Of a stretch of 64,000 nt of DNA, positions 1 through 11,378 are shown piece by piece. The stretch is from Endocalyx cinctus. Its lineage: Eukaryota > Ascomycota > Sordariomycetes > Amphisphaeriales > Apiosporaceae. The position numbers were made by a program, and so were the translations under genes. Under the pieces are notes generated by a model. It saw only the letters and a list, made by a program, of their open reading frames with translations. It did no database searches and was not told where the DNA came from. The first letter of the stretch is position 1; every line of letters starts with the position of its first letter. The DNA is taken from NCBI GenBank assembly GCA_001600455.1, contig BCKC01000003.1, forward strand, positions 1,488,001 through 1,552,000, written 5' to 3'.

Positions 1-488
1 GACCAACAGAGCATGTTGTAACAGAATCCTTCGCGTCATCGAGCGCCCAAAAACTATCAAATAGAACAGAAAATAGAAGGAAGACTTGCTTCCTTACGAT
101 GCTCGATTGCTCCCCAGCCAACCCACTTTTTGGAAGGATGAAGATGATTGCGAAAGAAATCAAATGCGAAAAATAAAAAAAGATATTGGTGCGCCCTTCG
201 TATGCTTGCCACCGTGGTATCATAAACTGCTTATATATATATTCCCAAAAAATGTTCAGATCCTCTCATAAAAAAAACCAAAAGAAAAAAAAAATAACGC
301 CGTTCCGTATAACAAATGAATTGACCGCCGTTCCGTAGTTATGAACATTACTGCGTTTTAAGTGTATTCATGAAAATCCAGTGTTGAGGCGTCGTATGTT
401 CGTTGTTAAAGAAGAGGGGAGAAAAAAAAGGCCCGAATTTCATGTGATCGAGTGATTGATTCGTATGCGGAAAAAAAAAAAAAGTCGA
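1..488. other. Intergenic DNA downstream of the C2H2 gene
   Basis: AT-rich DNA with several A-runs and only short reading frames of no recognisable character. It lies on the 3' side of the minus-strand C2H2 gene and should hold its 3' UTR. I see no gene here. Confidence 0.6.
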
Positions 489-1319
489 TTAAGCACCCTC
501 TTGGCAAGCGATGGCTGCTAGGGCATCTAAACCGCTACTTGTTCTGGCCGCGTTGGGGCGGCTCATGAGGGGAACGTGAAGACCTCGCATATCCCAGGCA
601 CCACCGGGCGACGGTAGCGCGTGGGTATCGACCGAATATTGGTCAGCATCCCACATTTGCACGTCGACGGACGCTCGCTTGTCTTGCGACGAGCTACTCG
701 ATTTGGACGATATCGATCCCCGCTTGGAAGAAGAGGAGCCGGACGAGGTCTTGGACTTGGAAGAGCCCGATGATCGCGACTTATCCTTAAAGTGGGTTTC
801 GAGGTGCTGCTTCATGTTGTCGGCGCGGGTGAACTTCTTGTGGCAGCCGGGGAAAGTGCATTGGACGGCCTTCTCGGCCGTGTGAATCTTAGAGTGACGC
901 GAGGCATGGCCCGAGGTGGTGAAAGTCTTTTCGCAACCGTGAGTGTCGCGGTACCGGCAGGGGTACCGCTTGCCCGACTTCTCGGCTGTACCCGAACCCT
1001 GAGAGCTGTCGTCTTCGTACGAGTTAGAGCGGCTGGCCGTCACGTAAGCTGGTCTTTTTAATGTGGCCTGCTTGTCGGCAAGGTAGTCGTCAAAGAGAGG
1101 TCGCGCATTGTAGTCGTACTGTGCTGGCGTGAGAGGAGTTAGGCCGTCATAGCTGGCGCTGGAATCGTAAGAATCTGACCGTAAGAGTTCTGGGGTGGTG
1201 GGGTACGGCGATTGTTCCTTCACGGAGCTGAAGTATGTTGGGGATTTGTATGTTTGGCTGGAGTAAGGGTCGTCGTTCAACAAGGAGACCTGTCGGCCTG
1301 TAGCGTCTCTGGCGTGCAT
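489..1319 (-). CDS. C2H2 zinc-finger transcription factor, FlbC-like
   Basis: Uninterrupted 276-residue protein. Two adjacent C2H2 fingers are visible. The first has Cys121, Cys129, His142 and His146; the second has Cys154, Cys159, His172 and His176. The finger block, with the linker HTAEK and the run FTRADNMKQHLETH, resembles what I remember of the fungal FlbC family, regulators of conidiation in Aspergillus; that assignment is from memory and not proven. The N-terminal 115 residues are rich in Ser, Tyr, Pro and Asp, as in an activation region. Residues after 180 are a Ser/Lys-rich basic tail that could serve nuclear import. A nuclear DNA-binding role is inferred. The start is the first ATG of the frame. 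The 5' side faces 7.6 kb without a gene, compatible with a large regulatory region. Confidence 0.8.
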   Translation of the reverse strand: MHARDATGRQVSLLNDDPYSSQTYKSPTYFSSVKEQSPYPTTPELLRSDSYDSSASYDGLTPLTPAQYDYNARPLFDDYLADKQATLKRPAYVTASRSNSYEDDSSQGSGTAEKSGKRYPCRYRDTHGCEKTFTTSGHASRHSKIHTAEKAVQCTFPGCHKKFTRADNMKQHLETHFKDKSRSSGSSKSKTSSGSSSSKRGSISSKSSSSSQDKRASVDVQMWDADQYSVDTHALPSPGGAWDMRGLHVPLMSRPNAARTSSGLDALAAIACQEGA

Positions 1320-4300
1320 TGTGAATTTGATTTATGATTCAAAATAGTTTATCCCAACCTAAATTAGACCTTGGATACGGCAGGAATGGCGCGGACAACA
1401 GATAGCACTTCGAAGGCGGAGTCGCAATGTTTCTAGCCAAAAGGATATATATATATATATAATACTTTTAAAAGTTGTGAGAATAAGCTGAGAAGTTAAG
1501 CAATCTTCAGCTGGCAAGCACTCAATGCTTCGTGTGTGATAGTTTGTATATAGTGAGATTCGCAAGCTAGTTTGTTGAATACACTACATATATTTGTTCT
1601 TGGATATATATGTTCAATGGTAGCAATCCAAGATTGAGGTGCTATGTAACGCTTTTGCTGGTATGCGACGAGTATGGCGGCAGCGTGAGTTATCTAGTGA
1701 CGGCGGTGGTGATATAGGTTTAAGCTCTTTCTTGATTCCGACGTAATAGGATAGGCTTGTATCCTGATGTTGATATCTTGGTAAAGGGTAAGGCGGAATC
1801 AGGTGTCAAGTCGTGAAAGGGATTCGAAGAAGAAAAAGGTAAGAATACTACCAAAAAAGAATATGTCGTGTGAGGGAGGGTATTCAAGTGAAAAGATATA
1901 ATGGGGATGTGGTTTGGTTAAAAACGAGAAACATGGGAAAGGTAGAAAGCGATGAAATCCCATGCTGTGCCAATTTTCATCCAGACCCATGTCAAAAACT
2001 ATGCAGATGCGCACTACCACTAGGTAAGAAGACCGTGATACCAGTCCTCTTAGGTACATTGTATTTTGGAGCTTGCAGAGTGCGGTGTGAAGGGGGGGGA
2101 GAAGGGGGGGCAACGTTCAAGGGTGTGCAGGGGGGTGTGCAGGGTGGGTGTGTGTTACCTAGAAGCGTGCATCAAGTGGATATAAAAAGCGGGGACGAAA
2201 CACCTAGGATCAATCGTTAGTATAGCAGGGGATCGAGAGAATTGATAAAGGGTCTAGTAACGAAAGGGAGCTGGAAGTGGAGACAAGTATGGCATCACAC
2301 AGACAAGGGGTATTTTCTTGGGTCCTGTCTACTGGGCTGAGTACCTTAGAAGTACCTCGACTAGAAAAAATAGATTCGGGTACATGATATAATTATTCTA
2401 CGTATGTATAGTATCAAGATTCAAGATTCATTTTATTTTATTTCGTCTTAATTCATTTTTTTTTTTAATACGGTATTGTTTACTATTCTAATCCTTGAAT
2501 ACATGATCTATTTCTCCCTCACTCTCTTTATCTGTATCCGTCTCCTGAAAAAAAAAAACTATCTTATGATTTGAGGTCGAGCCCTCTCCAGCTTCATCCA
2601 GTCTGTTCCCTATCTTACGCTACAAATACTTAATATTATAATGCATGGTTTAGAGAGGAAGTTTAATTCTCTACTGTACTGTATATCCAAAGGTTAACAG
2701 CGCCTAACCAATGATATTCCAAATTCGGTAAACGGTAAAGGGTGTGTAGCACGCAGAAGTCATCGTCCTTAGCAGGAACGGGCTTGTGCTTGCGCTGGAT
2801 AATGTATACATAGCGTTTAATGCAGGGTGTAAGGCAACGTGAAGGGTCGGGTATCTCCTTGAACTGTAACATGACCCCGATGGAGGAGATCGAAAAGAAA
2901 TGATCATCGTGCCCTGCATTTTTACCTGGTATTCCTGGAAATCTTGTAGAGATGGTGGGATTTTAACCTCTTCAAACTTGTTTAAACCACAAACGATCAA
3001 GCTCGAGTTGATCTAGACTTAGCAGTTTATCATTTTTAAAGAAACTTAAAAATAGAGATAGTATTAAAAAAAAGATGCTTTTCATCGTAATTGCCAACTA
3101 CATTCGAAATGAGATGCCGTATGTGCATGGTAGATGAAATACTAGTGTACTAGATGACGATCCTCCAATCCGATCCGACCGACCATACGGTAATCTTTTT
3201 CGATCTCTCGTCTCAAGGGATTTACGGAGTATTTGATATTATGTCAACTGCCCATGTTAGCTCTCTTCAAATACAGTCATCCTTAATTTCCTCTTAGCGA
3301 TTATGTTGATATCGTAAAACTTTAATACCTATTTACGGTAGAATAAGCGTCAGTCGGACAAGGACAGGCTTATTTTCTCATATTTGGGTTGAGTTGAGAG
3401 AGTGAGAGAGAGACATAATGATGATGGTGTAGTTATTGATAGGGTTAAAAAATTATTTAGTCCCTCGAGTACTTCAGAGTAACTTGACGGGATAGGCGGA
3501 GAAAAGAGCAGCCATGGCATTCTTGCTTTAGCATGTTACAATATTCAGAAGTCCATGCTCGAGGATTCCAAGTCAAATTAACATCTCATCGAGATCAACG
3601 TCTCATCATTTCCTATTTTGTATAGACACGAGATATTTCTTGCAAGCATGTACAGTCATGTCGGTTGAATTTCCAAGCTTTTGTCACGACAAGCCCGATG
3701 TTCGACATTCAGGGTCTTTTCTAGTAATTACTTCTTTTTTTTTTTTTTTTTAAATGTACCTATATCTTGTAACAAAATACTACTCTACGCTAAAGATATG
3801 AGGGGTGTACGTTTACCAAAGGCGTGGTTCTCGAGCAACGTTAGCGTAAGCGCGTATACTGTTAAGAGAGGCTTTAATAGTCCCCTGGGTCAAGGAACGT
3901 CAAGCTATTTAAATGACCTGAAGTAGAGTTTACATGAATTTATTCGGGATGGGGTAAGTGTTTCAAAGTACCTTGTACACGGGGTTTAAAAAAAGGTTTA
4001 AAAAAGGAGCAGTGATGTCATTTTGCGACAAGCGAAAGAAAAAAAAAAATAAAGGAGCAAAGGATCCTGAAAAAGAATTGAATTAAAAGGGGAAGATGAA
4101 CAGAAGCCGAAAAAACAGGTTAGAAGTGCAGTATAAAGTGGAGATCTTGTACTTTACGAGAATGTTCTCTGAGAAGATGATGTCTTTCGATCATTTTTCT
4201 GATGACAGGCACATTGGGCAACATTGTGTGTCGATGCGCCAGATCATGTTGGAGAGAGATCGAGTTTTTTGTAAGAGATCGAAAGTTTGAGATTTTATGT

Positions 4301-7300
4301 GCCCCGCCTTGCGGTTAGCTTACGCGATACCCCTGTAAATACCCTGTTAAAGTACATTTAAAATTTCTAGCCGTCCATCCCATTACAGAGCTTAGGTGGG
4401 GCTTATGAACTGTACCTCTGCTAAGTACCTAGGTGCATGTACCTAAAAAGGATGATCCACTGCGGCAGGGGATTAGCTGATGTGGAACCGGGGTATATTT
4501 TCATATATAGCATACTACACTACACTGAGTATACTATGTATGGTAACTGTAGATAGTACTATGTATTAGTATACAGAGGTAAAGTAGTATAAGCATATGC
4601 CATGGCAGCGTGATTGAAGAATACTTGACGGGTATACCTATATAATAACCGGAGTCGAGTTCAAGTTCAATCCATTACACAGTACTATCATCTACTACCT
4701 AGCTATGTATACTGCTACTAAGTATACTCTATAGATTCCGTATTTTATATATATAACGTATAATACGTAACGTAAATCATAAACCATCTTATTTTTTTTT
4801 TCAATAATACTTAATAAACATCAAACTAAAGAAAAATAACCCTCTCACTAAGGAAAAAAAAAATACTTTGTATTTGTCTAAGCCTAAGCTCAAGCCTACG
4901 TGCTACGTAAAGTAGTTGTAGTGTACTACTTGTATGTAGTGAGTACACTTTACAAGGTTAACGGATATAATGTATGCGTCCCGCATCCCCCACAGGCAAT
5001 ATGATCGAAACAATGTTGGGCAATCGCCGATTTCGAAGCATGTACTTTACCCTAGACCCAGGATCGTCAGTATTACCAGCCTAGGTAGGTAATCGGTAGG
5101 GTGCTATTCCGTTTCGTCACACTATTCCAAGCTATACTACAAGTACCTACCTATGAACTGAAAATTTTATATGTACCTAAGTATTCAGGGTCCTGTCAGG
5201 GTCTCCCTTTCTCTTCTGTTAGAATCAGAAACATCCGTTTACTGGGAGAGAAGGAGAAGAAGGAGGCTAAAGAAATTATTATCTCGTCCTTTCCGATCTC
5301 CGATTTTTTTTTATTCTCACAAGACAATCCAATTTTTTTCTTCTATTCCAAGACAAATAACAACACATTCCAACGAGTTACCGTATTGTCACCCATCTTT
5401 CCGGAGCAAATGCTCAACTCGAAATCGCATACCTGTACACTAGAGTTTTCAGGGTCCAATTATCTCATAGTTTATTTGAGATTTTTTTTTTTTATATTTC
5501 CTTTCAGGGTTTACTAATTTACAATGTACATATAGACAGACACACGGCGGGTGAATATGATTACGTGTTGATGCGGTCATATTTACAGATACATACATCT
5601 ACACACACAAACACACATTCATCCCGTCGCAATCACTCACAACCACTTACCTAATCCTATACTACCCTATACTATATACCGGGTACATAGTAAAAGTACA
5701 ATCAATCGCTAATATATCCCTACAAGGGATGTGGCGCATGGACGGTTTCTTATGGCATTGAAAACATTCGAGCATGGGCTGAGGCACCACGACACCACGC
5801 GCAATAAAAAAAAAGAACAAAAGAAAGAGAAACAGCCAGCTTACGGTTCATCCTTCCGGAAGGATGTATCGAACATTGTATACTACGGTATCATGTCAAT
5901 GTGTAGTGTAATGAGCTCGCATGGACTGCGCGCGCGTTCCAATACCGTGTTTGTGCAATGTTGTTTCGCATATTTGTATAACAAAATGATGATTTACCTC
6001 TTCGAACTGACCTGAGGTACCGAATCTGAGGAGACACCTTGTCGGAAGAATGGACCCTTAGACCCTTGGACCTGCTTCCTTACGCCACATCCTAGCCGTT
6101 GTGCAGTGGTTTAAACCTTCTTCCTGCCGCCGATACTCTTTTTGTTGTGTTAGTGTAGGCGAAATTACACTATGAGCCAAGCCTAGGAATTTGGTATCGA
6201 GTCGCCACCAATATCCGAGTCCTTCTAGATGTAATATCTAAAAAAAAAAAAAAAAATCATTTCCCATCATCCAGACGCCAGCCGACCGCGACTTCTACAG
6301 CACGAGGCTCTTAACGTGTTATCAAGAATCCGATGTTGTGTGCTGTCAATATTTGGACATGCGCGATACCGACCGATACCCCATCAACATACAGTATGTA
6401 TGTGTAATAAATCAAATAGCTCTCGATCACCGGATTACCAGATCTGCCGAACTTTTACATACTTATCCGAGAGCCCCTCAGAAATCTTATTCTAAAACTA
6501 AAGAGAAAACAACGCTATGCCAGAAACCCCCGTATTTGATTGGAATTAATGGGGACATTGGACGATACTACATTATCGCTACCCCAAACGCCACCCCATC
6601 AAAGGAGGGGTATCAGGCAATGTAGGGCGACGGGCGCAAAGTCAATAGACGATGAACCTATCACGTCCCAAGCCGCTATCTGCTTCTCTATCCACCTCCA
6701 AGGATGAGCCTGACGCGCTAAATGGCATTTTAACTTTCTCCCATCTCATGATGATGCAGGATTTTTATGGAAGAATGCGCTCATCATCTAACTACCATGG
6801 GCTTCCCGTAACACCATTTTTACTCTACGTGAGCGCACCTTTAAATGCTAACCCCCTCTCTGCTGACAAGCTCCCCTCTACCGTACTGAGTTTACCACGA
6901 GGCTTTCTCCAGGAAGTTTAGTAGCTTTGCAAGTTTATCGGCAGATGTGATACCATAGCATATTTCACGTGTTAGCGACGTCCCTTGCATCGTTGGTAGG
7001 TATTCCACCCTTTGAGACTCGGGTGATAAAGTATAGATCCAACCAGACGGCCCAGCCTCCAAATCTAGCCCAACTGCGAAGGGACCCAAAAAATGGGCAA
7101 GAAGATATTCCCGAATGAAGGGCCTTCGTAGCTAGACCCTCGTGGCCAGGTATGATTTGGCGCCGCTACACCATCTCTGGCCAGGCTAATGCTACCTATA
7201 AGCATCCAACTATATACCCTTATCAGTCTCATCTTCGCGCGGCAAAGAACATATACACTTTTTTTTTTTAACCCCCATCCGATATATGTCTCTGGATTGC

Positions 7301-7909
7301 AATTAGCATATATGAGTCATCCAGGCGGCGGGGCCTATCTATCATCGTCGTAGCTTGGCGGACGAGTTTGATACTGATGTTTTGCTCCGGGAAAAAAAAA
7401 AGATTTAAGATACAAGAAGGTGAAATGACTCCTATTTTCTATAATCCTTACTACTGTACCTGCTACGACTGGAGTGCTCGGTCCGTCGGTCAAGGTACAT
7501 ATGTTGAAGGGACCTTTTCCGAGCTCTCCAAAGCAAGCAGTCTACGTAGCGTCCACCGGGCCGAAGCAAACAGACATGCTTGGTATTTAAGCAAGCTACG
7601 GGTTGGAGAGGGGTAGCATAGCTGAAGAGGTGCAGTAAAGTAAATGGACAAAACTCTAAATCGTACGTTTCACTGGTCCATTTGAACGCATACAGGATAC
7701 CGGGAATACGTTCAAAACCAAACTATTGAAACTTAACAGCTCTTTTCTCCTTTGGTTCTCATCTCCCCCTCCTCAGCGCTATACTCGTTTGTTATTTAGC
7801 TCGTTAAAAAAAGCTCGAACAGGTCCTATATTCCACGTGAAATGGGAAGTTAGGCCGAGGGAAGCTAACGACGATAAAACGAATGATACTTGCGGAAAAG
7901 AGAAATAGG

Positions 7910-7914
<5 letters not shown>

Positions 7915-7940
<26 letters not shown>
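7915..7940 (+). repeat. A26 homopolymer
   Basis: Uninterrupted run of 26 A in intergenic DNA. Its length is likely to vary and to be error-prone in assembly. Confidence 0.9.
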
Positions 7941-7941
<1 letters not shown>

Positions 7942-8354
7942 GGAAAAATGGTCCATCTACTCTCGAAGCTATCTACGCTATCGGTAGACTTTTACCAATT
8001 TAAGTACCTTACCGGACCTAAACTTTAAAAAGCAATGACTTCGCCCTTTGGGCTTTTATCTTCTTCTTGTGTCTTTTCTTTTTCTTTAAAATCGTTTTTT
8101 CTTTCAAGCTATCTATCTTGAATCAGGATACAGGAACGGACGTTACAAATCTTAGTCAATTTATAATTACTATATAAATAGCTACGTATACTCGTACGCA
8201 TACGCATATATACTTACATATCCATACACACGACGCTACTTTTCGGTATTGAAATCCTAGATAAGTTTAGACGATAAAAATTGTTTGTAGAGATGAGGAG
8301 CGTTTTCACTATTGAATTTATCTAGACTACGAGATTTACCCATCTATCAAATCC

Positions 8355-8389
8355 CAATCTGCAATCTGCAATCTGCAATCTGCAATCTG
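8355..8389 (+). repeat. Five tandem CAATCTG units
   Basis: Five exact head-to-tail copies of the 7-mer CAATCTG, with no spacers, about 550 bp downstream of the prp31 stop. A minisatellite seed and not a CRISPR array. Confidence 0.9.
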
Positions 8390-8624
8390 GGGGAAATAGT
8401 ACCTATCTATGGATATTTATTTTGAATACAAAAAAGGAGGGGCAAGAGAAGGAGGATCAGGAAAGGAGACATATATAGCTAGATCGCAAAACTCGATATT
8501 ATATGTAATAACTCTAAGCAGCAAAAAACAGACATAGCAACGTACAATATGGAACTCAACAGTTTCTTACTTTCTTATTTTCCTCCCTCATACATAGTAT
8601 CATATAGGTATCCATGGATGTGTG

Positions 8625-8641
8625 TATATATATATATATAC
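8625..8641. repeat. TA dinucleotide repeat
   Basis: Short alternating TA tract flanked by TGTG and CACG, giving a small near-palindrome. No function can be assigned. Confidence 0.7.
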
Positions 8642-8939
8642 ACGTATACGTAACCATACCTAAGCTCATGTACTACCGTGCTAATGTCGGAAAAAGTGTG
8701 AACTTAATGTAAGGTTAAATTTTAATTATTGAGGGTATCAAATTTAAGTTTACAATGGAAAAAAAAGCTTTGAAAAGCAGCCCTTTGCCCACCACCCCTT
8801 TCTTACTTTTTAAGCAAATCTAGAAATACAATTTCCACGTTCCTCCAGTGCCGAGACCCCGTAGCAAAGAGAGAAGAAGGAAAAAAAAAAGGCGGGTAAG
8901 ACCCTTGAATTCTTTTTTTTTTAACCTTTTCCCTCCTCA

Positions 8940-10887
8940 CTATTTCTTAGCGGGTAAAGATGGTGGTCCCATCGTACGTTTAGTAGCGCCAGTGTCGAGT
9001 TTCTTGTTGGGGTTTGGCGTAGCGCCGCCGCCGCCGCTGACCTGGGTAAAGGTGCCACCCTTGAACCAACGGTCCTCCTCCGCTTTCCTCTTTCGGTTGA
9101 GCTCGGCCTGGACCTTGGGGTCGACGAGTTCCAGGCCCTGCACGGGCGTGAAGGCGAGGGACGAGGCCGTGCCGGCGTTGCCGATGCTGGTGCCCACCCC
9201 CGACGTTCGCAGACCTTTGCCGCGGAGGTCGACGTTGTTGTTATTGTTCGCGCCTTGGCCGAAGCCGCGCAGGGACGAGGCCGCGCCCCCGACCGGCGTC
9301 GCCCCGCCCCAGCCCTTGTGCTTCTGGCTGAGCTTGGCGCGCGTCCGGTTGTCGATCTGCATCCCGCGGATCCGCCCGTCGTTGCCCTGCCCGATCATGC
9401 CCATGCCCACCGTCGAGTCGCCCGTGCCGTAGCCGGCCTCCTTCTCCTCCTTGCCGAACGCTATGCGGTTCTGCGCCTTTCGGAGCTCCGTCATCGCCGT
9501 CGCTTCCTTGGCCTTGCGCGCTCGGCGACCGCCGCGCTTCCTCGAAGGTTTGTCGTCTGGTGTCGGTAGGGCGCGTTGGCCCTTGTTTGGTGGCGGTTCC
9601 GTCATCTTGTCTAGTCGTTCCAGGCACTGGCCTCGGAGCTCTTCGCCGTACGAACCGTCGGGGTGGGTATGACTAGTATCGGCGCGCGCGGCGAGGACAA
9701 GCTTCGCCGCAACAGCTTTCATAGCCTTCTTCTTGAGATCGTTGGGAATACCGCGGATGATTGGAGAATGATATATGAAGCCTTGCTGCCTTATTCCCAC
9801 GTTGGTAGCAAAGGCTGAATTTCTCTGCTTGTTTGAGCCCCACGCGGCAAGGTTGCATGCCGGTGTCCTCGATAGATTTGTCAGACCACCGGCCGAGTTG
9901 ATTAGTTGAGCGGCACATAGCGAGCCGACGATCGCGGTAAGATTCGGGGCAAATATGTTCATCCGAGATTGGACATATTCTGTAAGAGTCTTTTTGGCTT
10001 TATCCATCTTAATCATCATATGACAAGCTCTGTGGATTCGCTGTAATTCCTCTTCGGTAATCTCGTGGCCCTTCGTCGTCGTAGCTTCAACCGTGACAAT
10101 CATCAGGGACGGTCCATCGAGGACCGATTTCAACGCTTCGCCTATCGAGTTATCGCTCGAGTTCTGGAGGGCTTTGATGCTATCGGAGTCCAACGGACCG
10201 TTGCCTAGGATAACTACCACTTTGGCGTACTCAATCGGATTTTGAATGAGCATCTCGAGTTCCGGGAATCGAGCCGAGTAGTGATCCCTGATGAATTTAT
10301 GGACCTTCATGATCTCGCCGTCTATTTGTGTCGATAAAGTATTCGATTCGGTAAGAATTTTATATTCAGGATTATCCTCGATATTGCCGATGTTGATGGT
10401 TTGCTGGTTTAGAGGCTTGGATTGGTAATGCTCGATGTCCTACAAAAGTCGAAACCACTCCGTCAGGTCTATTGATCGCGTGAAAAAGATGTAAATAAAC
10501 TCTTTGTCATGAAATATTTTTGAATAATGAAGGGGGTGTGGAGAGAAGAAAAAAGTAGAAACCAACCTTGAGAAGAGGTTCCAGCCTGTCCATAACCGTG
10601 GTGACCTTACGGATATCTTTTACTCCGCCGAGTTGCATCTTCTCTACCTTCGCTTTTGCCGCATCTTCATCTTCTGTCGGATCTATACCTCCCATCGTTT
10701 CATCTTGATCGTGCTCTTGTTCTTCCTCTTCATCGCCGTCGAGGACCATACCATTATCGTCGTCGTCCCGTTCGGGAGGGCCCACGGCGGCCCCGTCTAT
10801 ATCCAAGCCGGCGTCATCCTGGTTATCACCGTTTTCGGATCCCGAATCTTCGAAATCTTGCAGGAGCTCGTCTGCGAGAGTAGACAT
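8940..10887 (-). CDS. prp31: Pre-mRNA splicing factor Prp31 (U4/U6 snRNP)
   Basis: Two exons, 10567-10887 and 8940-10439, with a 127-nt intron (donor GTTGGT, acceptor TAG), give 606 residues, near the usual fungal length. Prp31 bridges U4 snRNA and the 15.5K protein in the U4/U6.U5 tri-snRNP and is needed for tri-snRNP assembly. Residues 1-90 are acidic. The NOSIC/coiled-coil part follows, with NPIEYAKVV near residue 174. The Nop domain covers roughly 240-360, including the run GSLCAAQLINSAGGLTNLSR and the basic AAWGSNKQRN. The conserved RGGRRARKAKE patch lies near 408, and the tail is Gly-rich. The start MSTLADELL is typical of the family. The gene is divergent from clf1, with 491 bp between start codons. 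The last third of the gene is much richer in GC than the flanks. Confidence 0.95.
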
Positions 10888-11378
10888 GTTGGCGGTGATG
10901 TGGGACGATGTAAATATATGCTGGGAAAAAAAGAAGAGGAAATGGTATAAAAGAGACGCGACAAAAAAATAGTATGTTTTAGTTGGGAAAGTACAAAGGT
11001 ACTTACTGACTTTTAAAGTGGGTACTATACTGCTTAAGCATTTATCCAGAAGAGCCTCTTCGCACGCACTGGACCAAACTTTTGTAGTGGAGACACTAGG
11101 TAGCTCCAGCCACTTTTCAATACCTATTTACTTCAGCCTCATGAAAAATATATACAATTTCATCAATCAACAAACTTTACTGACCCGAAATCGTTCTTTG
11201 GGTCATTGCGTAAAGACAGAACTCAACACGGTACTCTTAAAATTAATTGAGTCCTAAGTCGCCTGCAAAACCTATTCGTATTACCTTCGTATCCCTCTCC
11301 TTCCCATATAACGCGAGCCGACGAGAAGAAGTAAACGACACAAATCCATCCATCCATCCATCCATCCATCCATCCACC
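10888..11378. promoter_or_regulatory. Shared divergent promoter of prp31 and clf1
   Basis: 491 bp between the start codons of two oppositely transcribed spliceosome genes. It is AT-rich and ends on the clf1 side in an ATCC repeat. No TATA box could be assigned with confidence. Co-regulation is an inference from the arrangement. Confidence 0.6.
11344..11375 (+). repeat. (ATCC)8 microsatellite just before the clf1 start
   Basis: Eight perfect ATCC units end three bases before the chosen ATG of clf1 (context ACCATGG). The repeat lies in the 5' leader. It is also readable in frame from an ATG at 11247. Confidence 0.9.

Larger units (their letters stand above)
1320..8939. other. Long gene-free AT-rich region upstream of the C2H2 gene
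   Basis: About 7.6 kb with no reading frame of recognisable family or coding-like composition; the longest frames (around 5101-5517 and 6338-6625) look random. It holds scattered microsatellites (TA tract near 8625-8641, five CAATCTG units at 8355-8389, an A26 run at 7915-7940), one TACGGAGTA motif at 3223-3231, and several copies of the CCTAGGTA-type word near 4430 and 5085. It must include the promoter of the C2H2 gene and the 3' UTR of prp31. Non-coding transcripts cannot be excluded. Confidence 0.55.

Noticed and set aside
8355..8389. Possible CRISPR-like array
   Set aside because: Units are 7 bp, contiguous and without spacers, in a eukaryotic genome.
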